This document shows positions 16,986 to 24,102 of a DNA stretch of 24,102 bases, in pieces. The notes beneath the pieces are model-generated. The model searched no databases and had not been told where the DNA came from. It saw only the letters and a program-made list of their open reading frames with translations. Source of the stretch: Stramenopiles sp. TOSAG23-2 (taxonomy: Eukaryota; Sar); contig LT649470.1 in NCBI GenBank assembly GCA_900128395.1, positions 1-24,102 on the forward strand. The letters run 5' to 3'. Position 1 is the stretch's first letter. Each line of letters begins with the position of its first letter. A program made the position numbers and the translations under genes.

Positions 16986-18323
16986 TCAATCATGGATCAA
17001 AGGTGACAAAATATCTTTCGTTAAATCTATATAATAATACTCTCCATTTACACCATAATCTTTATATTTTTCACCAGAATCTTTACGTTTCTCATTTGGA
17101 ATAGCTCTTTCAATGTTTGTCCCTTCGTGCCATTCATTAAATGATGTAATGGATATAAATCTTTTCGTATTACGCTTTGCATTACCTAATGCTTCTTTAT
17201 AATAATCGCCATTACGTCGCTCACGCGTATTCTGCCTATTCCAAGGACGTACTGGTACATCTTCATATCCAGGACCGACAGATGGAATATAAATTAAATG
17301 ATTTTGATCTGCAAAATTTCTCATTGAATGGAAATTCTGAAATGAGCTACCATATGTCATCCCATTTACCGCAAAATATGTATAAAATCCATCCCAATGT
17401 CCATTTTTAATATTTGTCTGATGTGTAGATTCTACAAGTAACCCAATCATGATACAATCATATTTAGTGCCACGAATAGTATTTTTTGATGTTTTTTTTA
17501 AAATCTTAGACCAGGCATTTGGACGAATTAAATACGAATCATAAATATACATCATTGGCAAACGGCTTTTCTCTTCCCGATAAAATGCAGGGTGTTCACC
17601 ATACGTATTGATAATATATTTCAAATCCTCTTTCACGCTTTTAGGCGACCGTTTTTTATATGGCTCAATATGAAATGTTATCTTTAACCCATATTGTGCC
17701 GCTTTATTTAATAATAACGGAATCAATTCATCTGAAGCCCTTCCTTCATTATCATGTTGATTTGGTGGATACCAGCTAACTACAAGTACACCGGCACCTG
17801 CGCGTTGTATTTGCTTCATATGATCTTCTACTACACTTGGATTATGGCTACTATAAAACCCCAGACTTGGATAATATATACTGCCAACATCGTTATTTTC
17901 TGGAACGTGCCTTTCTTGGGAGAAACGTTTGGCAGTTCGTTTGTTCCAATGTGCTAAACGAGGATGATTCCAATGCAGCCATCTATTATCGTATGTAGGA
18001 TTTCCGTACCAACCGTAGTAGAATATATGAATATCATATGAGCAGTTTAACATTATTTTACAATTTGGAAAATTAGGTGGGGAAGACGTTTGTGGAGAAG
18101 TTGCTTTTAAATTAATTGAAGACGAAAGATGATCATTGCCATCATTATTTACAAAATGATTTTTTTTATCCTTTATTATTTGTTGACTCTTTATTGTTTT
18201 TTGTAATTGTACTATTTTATGCGCATTTGTTGGGGTCAACTTATTCATTACGTATCTAGTAATCAATAACCATACCATTAAGATACTTGCAACAATGATG
18301 GTGACTTTATTATTACATTTCAT
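16986..18323 (-). CDS. GH99 endo-alpha-1,2-mannosidase (MANEA-like), Golgi type II membrane protein
   Basis: 445 residues with one N-terminal membrane anchor (about 7-25), a Ser/Pro/Asn-rich stem to about residue 90 and a full GH99 catalytic domain. Visible family blocks are FYYGWYGNP (101-109), GSIYYPSLGFYSS (147-159), VLVVSWYPP (179-187), ITFHIEPY (215-222), GFYTYFAVNG (312-321) and SFNEWHEGTNIE (394-405). The last contains the two catalytic-site Glu residues (397 and 400) of the family. GH99 enzymes cut glucosylated mannose from immature N-glycans in the Golgi, bypassing ER glucosidases, through an unusual epoxide-type mechanism. Length and topology match animal MANEA. An ATC/ATG repeat lies immediately before the start codon. 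Function is well supported; the exact substrate is assumed from the family. Confidence 0.93.
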   Translation of the reverse strand: MKCNNKVTIIVASILMVWLLITRYVMNKLTPTNAHKIVQLQKTIKSQQIIKDKKNHFVNNDGNDHLSSSINLKATSPQTSSPPNFPNCKIMLNCSYDIHIFYYGWYGNPTYDNRWLHWNHPRLAHWNKRTAKRFSQERHVPENNDVGSIYYPSLGFYSSHNPSVVEDHMKQIQRAGAGVLVVSWYPPNQHDNEGRASDELIPLLLNKAAQYGLKITFHIEPYKKRSPKSVKEDLKYIINTYGEHPAFYREEKSRLPMMYIYDSYLIRPNAWSKILKKTSKNTIRGTKYDCIMIGLLVESTHQTNIKNGHWDGFYTYFAVNGMTYGSSFQNFHSMRNFADQNHLIYIPSVGPGYEDVPVRPWNRQNTRERRNGDYYKEALGNAKRNTKRFISITSFNEWHEGTNIERAIPNEKRKDSGEKYKDYGVNGEYYYIDLTKDILSPLIHD

Positions 18324-18344
18324 GATGATGATGATGATGATGAT
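18322..18344. repeat. (ATG)n microsatellite at the GH99 start
   Basis: Seven ATG units on the plus strand read as CAT/ATC repeats on the coding strand, just upstream of and overlapping the GH99 start codon. Slippage here would change the leader length but not the protein. Confidence 0.7.
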
Positions 18345-18740
18345 TATGAAAGAAGGGATAATATATATGTAGACGTATATATATTCCTTTTTGAAATTGA
18401 AAAAAACATTTGCTATGTTTTTATATAATAATTTTTATTCTTCTTTATCTCGTGGCATCCGTGCGTCGTTTTTTTGCTTTTGTGTACTTTGTATTCTGGT
18501 ATTTATGCAGACTTCCTTAAAAAATGCACAGAGCACCAGACTTTTTTTTTTTATTACAGTATACTACAGCTACAGGTATAGTTGCTATAGTCTATAGTAG
18601 TAGTATAATATTTTAATTTTTAATACTGCCAGTGACAAAATATTGAAATTACAATAGTATAAACACCACGTGGTAGTGTGGCTTTATTATTAGATAGGGA
18701 AAATGTATTATGGTGTCCAGAGAAGTGTGTGCCTTTCCAG
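18345..18740. other. Divergent promoter region, GH99 side
   Basis: AT-rich with poly-T runs and imperfect palindromes of ACTATAG-type strings near 18555-18612. A TTAGATAGGGAAAAT string (about 18691-18705) resembles motifs seen upstream of other genes in the window. No gene is seen. Confidence 0.45.
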
Positions 18741-18840
18741 CTGCTGGTTTGCCAGTTTGCCAGTTTTAGTTTTTGCTGGTTTGCTGGTTTGCCCTGTGGT
18801 TTGCTGGTTTGCTGGTTTGCTGGTTTGCCAGTTTGCCCTG
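18741..18840. repeat. GCTGGTTT minisatellite
   Basis: About ten units of the 8-mer GCTGGTTT and its variant GCCAGTTT lie in tandem with some degeneracy. Frames through it give repetitive Cys/Leu/Phe/Ala strings and are not genes. It sits in the divergent gap between GH99 and the methyltransferase-like gene. Confidence 0.85.
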
Positions 18841-19098
18841 ATTTGCAACAACCTAAACCCTTTCTGCTTTCTGGCTTTCTTCTACTTCTTCTTCAACTTT
18901 TCACAACTTTTTTTTTTTCTTCAAAAAAAAAAAGAGTTGCAACAGCAGTTTGATTTTTTTAAATAATTATAAATAATAAATCGAAGCAATGATACTGTAG
19001 GAAACAAGTGATTTAATTTATTTCAAAGAGATTGTATTATATTATTCATTATACCCATATATGTATATATACATTTTACCATTTACCATTTTACAACA
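18841..19098. other. 5' flank of the methyltransferase-like gene
   Basis: AT-rich leader with T and A tracts (18909-18932) and TATATA strings near 19057-19070, roughly 30-40 bp before the start codon. No gene is seen. Confidence 0.4.
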
Positions 19099-20556
19099 AT
19101 GAACAAATACGGTGGCATAACTCATTATGTGAGACACAAATTATGGCTTTGTTTGGGTTATATAATTCTCATCATCAATATTATGATATTTAACGCAAAT
19201 CATAATAGACACATTTTTTGTCAAGCAACAGGAGATGGTGATAATTATTGTAAAGAAGGAAATATAAATGACAGAGACTGTAAAGACAAAAAAACAGTCG
19301 AGATAGATTTCCAAAGTCCTGGCAGAGACAAAACATATTATCATAAAAACATACGATTAATGTTAAGTGAAAGTATATTTGGTTTGTTAAACAGTAATAC
19401 TGCCTTTTGTTTTACACTGTATAATCAAAATAATAAACAAAGTTTTGACAAATGTGTATATAAAAAAGAAGAAATTGCAGAATTTATATATCCAAAGCAT
19501 ATTACAGTTAGAGGCCTTGGAGAAGGAACCATAGATTTGGCAGCTTGGATGAAAGATAAAAATACAGAATTACCAATTGAATCAACATGGGTTTCATATT
19601 CTTTTTATGTAACATTTGAGTGTATAAAGAATTTTGATTCTGTCCCATCATTTTTTTTGGAAATGGAACAAGTCGACTTGCAATCAGTTATATTAACTAA
19701 TGCACCATTGTGTTATGATTTTTTGAAACACAAAATTAAAAACAGTCGGAACAATACAAATAGAAGGCTTGATACTGTTGATAATAATTACAATAACGAT
19801 ATCACCTTTCGGAATAAGGATAATGACAATCAGAACAATAACAAAATCAAAGAGGATAATTTATCTGAAAAATTATTGCGAAATTATCTAGATGTAAAAA
19901 GTGGCTCTAGAGGTGTGTTTGGAGTTCCATTTTATGAGCAATCTTTTGGACATGGGGATAGAATATATTTAGATTTCATACTTGCTAGTAAACCTAATTA
20001 TAAATCGATTGTTGAGTTTGGAACATTTAAAGGTTTAACAAGTTTGTACCTTGGCATGTCCGCTAGACTACGTAGCAGAGCTAAAAACTTTCAAACTTTT
20101 GATATCGTCGATTTACGACAACCACATATAATATCTTCCTGGTTAGGTAATATGAATTTCAATCTTGCTGATTTAGAAAAAGTACCATTAAATACAGATG
20201 TTGTCAAGTCAATTATAAATACAGATTTTTTATTTGTAGATGGTGGAAACAAACATGTCGAGGCGGTCCTCTATGCAGGCCTTCTAAAAGTTGGTTCAGG
20301 TATATTTATTCATGATTATCAATATGATAATGAAAATTTCGATTCACCAAGCGAACGGTTTCCAGAATTAGAAGAAATGGGATTTACTCCATTTTATGAC
20401 GATGCTGCAATGCTCTTTAATTCATGCGGTCGCTTTTGGATACGAGAGAAGCAGCTACAGACTTTTGATTTAAGAATATGGTTGACGAATCTCGGATGCG
20501 TTTCAGTCACACATTGTGATGTTTCAAAGACTTGGAAAGGCCATTTTGGTCTGTAA
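19099..20556 (+). CDS. Membrane-anchored class I methyltransferase-like protein (Methyltransf_24/CmcI type)
   Basis: 485 residues. The N-terminal hydrophobic segment (about 15-31) is a signal anchor. Residues about 65-180 look like a beta-sandwich. An Asn/Asp/Lys-rich linker (213-253) leads to a Rossmann domain at about 275-450. SAM-binding motif I is IVEFGTFKGLTSL (304-316). FDIVDL (334-339) fits the second strand, FLFVDGG..H (377-386) matches the acidic motif of Methyltransf_24/cephalosporin-hydroxylase-like proteins, and IFIHDY (402-407) is the usual HD block. Such proteins are O-methyltransferases or uncharacterised SAM-dependent enzymes, often in sugar or natural-product modification. 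A lumenal position suggests a glycan or secreted substrate, which is inference. It diverges from GH99 and converges on the TMC gene. Confidence 0.8.
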   Translation: MNKYGGITHYVRHKLWLCLGYIILIINIMIFNANHNRHIFCQATGDGDNYCKEGNINDRDCKDKKTVEIDFQSPGRDKTYYHKNIRLMLSESIFGLLNSNTAFCFTLYNQNNKQSFDKCVYKKEEIAEFIYPKHITVRGLGEGTIDLAAWMKDKNTELPIESTWVSYSFYVTFECIKNFDSVPSFFLEMEQVDLQSVILTNAPLCYDFLKHKIKNSRNNTNRRLDTVDNNYNNDITFRNKDNDNQNNNKIKEDNLSEKLLRNYLDVKSGSRGVFGVPFYEQSFGHGDRIYLDFILASKPNYKSIVEFGTFKGLTSLYLGMSARLRSRAKNFQTFDIVDLRQPHIISSWLGNMNFNLADLEKVPLNTDVVKSIINTDFLFVDGGNKHVEAVLYAGLLKVGSGIFIHDYQYDNENFDSPSERFPELEEMGFTPFYDDAAMLFNSCGRFWIREKQLQTFDLRIWLTNLGCVSVTHCDVSKTWKGHFGL

Positions 20557-20626
20557 AACATTAAAAAAAAGGGAGTGAGATTTTGTGTTATTTTAATTCC
20601 ATTGAAAATTCTCTTTGGAGTATCGA

Positions 20627-20653
20627 CACACTATGATATCATATCATAGTGTG
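20627..20653. terminator. Perfect palindrome between convergent genes (12-bp arms, 3-nt loop)
   Basis: CACACTATGATA (20627-20638) and TATCATAGTGTG (20642-20653) are exact reverse complements around TCA. The palindrome lies in the 247-bp gap between the convergent methyltransferase-like and TMC genes and, unlike the TA-repeat case, is not simple-sequence. Either transcript could form the hairpin at its 3' end. Confidence 0.45.
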
Positions 20654-20803
20654 ATAGATAGATATTAATTTATATTATAACTCAGTTACCGCATTCCTGG
20701 CATTCTTTTAGAGAGTAGAAATTATTAAATGAGTGAGTTAAAAAACTACGAGAGCGTAAATTATGCATAAAATTTAAACTGCAAAATGTTGTTTTTCAAA
20801 ATA

Positions 20804-23710
20804 TTATAAATTATTCACTTTCTTTTGTAATATATTGTTTCTCTTTGTAAGGCTCTTAATCATGTCTCTATAGCCAAGCTCATGTTCAGCGTGAAATTCT
20901 TCATTAGTTTTAATAGTATTTCCTAAAAAGTAAGGCTTTGTAGCCAAAAAAACTACAAGTATGATCAAAAGTCTTACATCTATTATGTATCTAGTGATTA
21001 ACGATACGAAACTGAAATCACCATTATTTAGCGTTATAATTGGAGATAATCCATTGTAATATTCTTTAAATGGACCTTGGGACCATAGACAAGCACACAA
21101 GACTAAAACTTTATTATCAGGATGTTTCACATCATTTAAAAAGGTCAAAGGCATCAGTTTAAAGGCATCAATATATCTATATGAGTCACTTGTTGGATAT
21201 GGATTAATAAATAATATGGTTTCTGTCGAATTTATTGGATCCTTCTCCCACTCGATTGCTTTTAGTGGTGAGGAGAGCGCTTCTGCTAAAGTACTAGCAT
21301 TAGCTGGAAGAAGTTTTGTATGTTGATTTAAAAGTAAGTAACATTCATCCACTTCATAGTTATCATCTTTATATCGTTGTAGTTCATAGTCATCATGTTC
21401 TTTAAATTCTACTATACCGTAATTATCATATGTCGTATTTTTTGGTAACGACCTTGCTTGCAATTCACATTGTTTTGGAAATGTAGAATATGTTAACAAA
21501 AACGTACAATAGAAAACGTTGATAATGGATGACATCAAAAAGAACTTTAAGAAAAAGCTCAAGCTACCACCACCTCCACCACCACCTTTTGGCTTTGTAT
21601 TGCTCCAAAACATTACATTTTTCTCTGATTTAAAATTAATATAAAGTGTGATAAACATAATTACCCCAGCTAATGGATATAACGGCAACGAAATCAAGCA
21701 AATCTGGGTGTAATATAACAGTCCAATCATCTTCAGTTCAATATTAAAAGCCGTCTTTTTCATCGCTTTCTTATTTTTTTTACCCATCACCCAAGCAATT
21801 GCTGGAAACAATACTAGAAAAATTTTATGCATGACAAATTCTGTAACCATGATGTTAAAAATGCTATTACCAGCCATATCCATACGGCTGTTATAAACAG
21901 TTGGGTCAAACTTTTTTGCAAACGATTGACGTAAATGTCGCCATTTTAAATTTGGAAATAATTCAGTCCTGGATTGAAGAAAAAATGGATTTGATAAAAG
22001 CATATAAGATACTAACTGAATGACATTATTTATAGTTTTAGAAATAAAGATTCTAAAAACAATTTGTTCTACTTCATCCATTTTGTTATCCCACGCCTCC
22101 GTTTCCACTAATTTAATAATAATTTTTGGAATAATTGTATTTATCACAGATACAACGATAGGGACAACAGTGATTGGGATACTAGCTTGTTGTGCATCAG
22201 TAATTGTCAACTGACTGAATACTAAATCAGTGAAATACGCTTCATAAAATATTAATTGAAAAATACCATAGATCGCCAAACTTTGAAGAGCAAGATAGAT
22301 GGTAATCAAAAGCGCGCGTTTTGAATATAATTTTGCTTTGTCCTTGAAGCTACGGTTTTTTATAGTTTCAGCAATTTTTTCACTGATTAACATACCCGTG
22401 AACTGTTCAGCATTTCCCATCATCAAATCATTCATATCGTCCTCATCATGGAGGGTATGATCAAAACAATTCAATGATACAGTTGCGAACCGTTTTGCAT
22501 TTCCTTGCAAAGCATTTATCACTTTTGCTTTTCGGTCTTCAACAATCCATTTGTTTAAAGATATAAAAACAAGAACTATGTTTAACAATAGCAAAACAAG
22601 ACTATAATATAATGGCATATCACCCTGATAAAAACTGGAATAATAAAAAAGTTTTGCATACCAGGTACTGTCTGCAAAAACGTTTCCCGCTTCTAATTTC
22701 AATACAATTTGATAAACAATTAATGCTAAATATACTATCATAATGCTTATACTTGACTTAGTAATCCATTGATTAAAACGATAGTATGAAGCAACGGAAG
22801 AGCCAAATCTAGCTTCAACTTGGTCGACGTCTTTTTTTAAAGGATCATATTTAGTCATTATTTTTTTCACCCTATATCTGATTCTTTGTATAATATTCAT
22901 TTCTCCTTCTTGAGCATTATATAAAGCATCGTCATCGCCATCATCCCCACCTGCTTGAAGTAATTTTTTCCGCTCTTTCTCACGTCTCGCACGTTCTTCA
23001 TCCTCCTTAGCAGAGACGTCATTTACGTTAATTTTAGCTGCGAACATACCACCACCACCGGTAGCTGCCGAGTGATTGGCCGTATGCAAGTCATCTTGCG
23101 CTTGTGTCAATTGTTCGTTAAGTTTGTTATTTTTTTGCAGTTGCTTACGGTACATTTCACGTAACTTGTTCATGGTTTCTTCATATTCTTTGTTTTTTTT
23201 CATAGTTTTCAGTAATTTTCTATGAACCTGATCATCTGAAGCTAACGCTTGTGGCTTAACTAATGGCTTGCCATCCTTTGCAAATGATATGCCACTCATA
23301 TGCCCAACGCTATCTTTTTTCTCATCTCCATCATCATCATCATCTATTACGTATAAATCTGTACCACCTGAACCTTGGCGTCGTGCTGAGTGTTTTTTGG
23401 GCGCTCTATGACTATCAAGCCTTTCAATAGGATTATCCTCACCGCTAGCCCATTGCATTTGTTTATCTATAACTTTATCTAAATTCAACAGTTCACGCCT
23501 GTTTCCAGTAAACTCACTCTCTGTGACATTCTTGTCGCTTGCTTCAGTTTCATCCCATTGAAATTGAGATGCTACCCTATTTGAGTGCCCTTCCTCAATT
23601 TCCCACTGAAGGTTATGAGACTCATGGTGTTGAGAATCTTCACCAAAATTACTACCACTAGGTGCAACTTTACGAGAAGCCCCAAATAAGGACTTTCCGC
23701 CACCAAACAT
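20804..23710 (-). CDS. TMC (transmembrane channel-like) family membrane protein
   Basis: 968 residues. The N-terminal 270 are cytoplasmic, acidic and partly coiled coil (about 160-210), with three spaced QW motifs (35, 51, 86) and charged clusters. From about residue 285 a TMC-type start appears (RFGSSVASYYRFNQWI). Hydrophobic segments follow at about 319-338, 368-388, 467-490, 511-534, 618-642, 661-695, 720-741 and 905-925. A large loop (742-900) carries N-glycosylation sequons. The block GLLYYTQICLISLPLYPL (663-680) and a later QGPF (878-881) match the TMC-domain layout (the NQ..WLG..F.P block and CGPFR region). A Gly run (709-715) interrupts one loop. TMC proteins are multi-pass, ion-channel-related proteins; animal TMC1/2 act in mechanotransduction. 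A role in mechanosensing or ion transport here is inference. The start is the first ATG (MFGGGKS). Confidence 0.78.
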   Translation of the reverse strand: MFGGGKSLFGASRKVAPSGSNFGEDSQHHESHNLQWEIEEGHSNRVASQFQWDETEASDKNVTESEFTGNRRELLNLDKVIDKQMQWASGEDNPIERLDSHRAPKKHSARRQGSGGTDLYVIDDDDDGDEKKDSVGHMSGISFAKDGKPLVKPQALASDDQVHRKLLKTMKKNKEYEETMNKLREMYRKQLQKNNKLNEQLTQAQDDLHTANHSAATGGGGMFAAKINVNDVSAKEDEERARREKERKKLLQAGGDDGDDDALYNAQEGEMNIIQRIRYRVKKIMTKYDPLKKDVDQVEARFGSSVASYYRFNQWITKSSISIMIVYLALIVYQIVLKLEAGNVFADSTWYAKLFYYSSFYQGDMPLYYSLVLLLLNIVLVFISLNKWIVEDRKAKVINALQGNAKRFATVSLNCFDHTLHDEDDMNDLMMGNAEQFTGMLISEKIAETIKNRSFKDKAKLYSKRALLITIYLALQSLAIYGIFQLIFYEAYFTDLVFSQLTITDAQQASIPITVVPIVVSVINTIIPKIIIKLVETEAWDNKMDEVEQIVFRIFISKTINNVIQLVSYMLLSNPFFLQSRTELFPNLKWRHLRQSFAKKFDPTVYNSRMDMAGNSIFNIMVTEFVMHKIFLVLFPAIAWVMGKKNKKAMKKTAFNIELKMIGLLYYTQICLISLPLYPLAGVIMFITLYINFKSEKNVMFWSNTKPKGGGGGGGSLSFFLKFFLMSSIINVFYCTFLLTYSTFPKQCELQARSLPKNTTYDNYGIVEFKEHDDYELQRYKDDNYEVDECYLLLNQHTKLLPANASTLAEALSSPLKAIEWEKDPINSTETILFINPYPTSDSYRYIDAFKLMPLTFLNDVKHPDNKVLVLCACLWSQGPFKEYYNGLSPIITLNNGDFSFVSLITRYIIDVRLLIILVVFLATKPYFLGNTIKTNEEFHAEHELGYRDMIKSLTKRNNILQKKVNNL

Positions 23711-24102
23711 TTTTTTTGGTGTTTAATGTAGATAGAAATGCGTTCTACTTCGCAATGTTGTTTTGTTTGTTGTAAGTATGTTACGATGTATATAGTATAT
23801 TAAACTGAATAAATATATAATTTCTGTCAGTTTTTTTTTTTAGTCTTACACATAATAATATGATGTGCATTGTGTGTATTTATGATAATGATCATACTGG
23901 CAAAATCTTAAAATTGATATATTATAATAAGAATAGCATTGTATATTTATTAATACAAATAACTGAAATCGTTGTTTGTTGTTGAAAAAAAAAAGGCTGT
24001 GAAAATTTCTTTCAATCCATATAAAACCTTTAAAAGGTGTAGATTCCCAGAGATGCCACCGTTCACGTACGTTCAGTGAACGTCCAAAAGGCCAAAATGC
24101 AA
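23711..24102. other. 5' flank of the TMC gene
   Basis: AT-rich upstream region with a T run (23832-23842) and an A run (23984-23994). A 7-bp palindrome (ACGTTCA-G-TGAACGT, 24069-24083) lies at the window edge. No gene is seen. Confidence 0.45.

Noticed and set aside
18678-18966. Two overlapping frames rich in Leu/Val/Cys/Phe
   Set aside because: They read the GCTGGTTT minisatellite in two frames; the apparent hydrophobic protein is a repeat artefact.

Overview
The window looks like nuclear DNA of a unicellular eukaryote. It is strongly AT-rich. It carries eukaryote-only families: a GH99 endo-mannosidase, a TMC membrane protein, a calpain, a plant-methyltransferase-type SET protein and an ENOD93-like protein. 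Coding regions are full of Asn, Ser and Thr runs. Ten protein genes are called and each reads as one uninterrupted frame, so introns must be rare. Stops are TAA or TGA, consistent with the standard code. The gene mix suggests a microalga, stramenopile or similar protist, but I cannot fix the lineage from sequence alone.

Layout. 44-3031 (-) is a CobW/COG0523 GTPase fused to a degenerate Nudix domain. 3032-7760 is a 4.7-kb gene-free block holding a 128-bp-arm inverted repeat, six separate tandem duplications (periods 166, 122, 126, 132, 209 and 145 bp) and a 628-bp stretch bounded by terminal inverted repeats and TA dinucleotides. 7761-8375 (+) is a small secreted Pro-rich protein. 8583-9497 (-) is a coiled-coil protein. 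10020-11252 (+) is a four-pass membrane protein. 11700-11993 (+) is an ENOD93-like protein. 12095-14887 (-) is a calpain. 15581-16678 (+) is a secreted, shortened SET protein. 16986-18323 (-) is a GH99 enzyme. 19099-20556 (+) is a membrane-anchored methyltransferase-like protein. 20804-23710 (-) is a TMC-family protein.

The genes mostly alternate in strand. Four convergent pairs are separated by only 101-307 bp, and each of those gaps contains a hairpin-capable palindrome. Divergent gaps are larger (0.5-4.7 kb). There is no sign of an operon or shared pathway. At most, the GH99 enzyme and the methyltransferase-like protein share a type II membrane topology typical of the secretory pathway.

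The most notable item is the 930-residue calpain-type protease. It combines a SUMO-interacting-type motif at residues 4-9, a basic nuclear-localisation-type patch, a GRF zinc finger (a module of DNA-repair proteins) and a textbook PCNA-binding (PIP) box inserted between the catalytic His and Asn. This is the part list of a replication-coupled, SUMO-guided chromatin protease, comparable in logic to SPRTN/Wss1/GCNA but built on a cysteine-protease fold. The repeat-dense block at 3.5-7.4 kb is the second item of interest.
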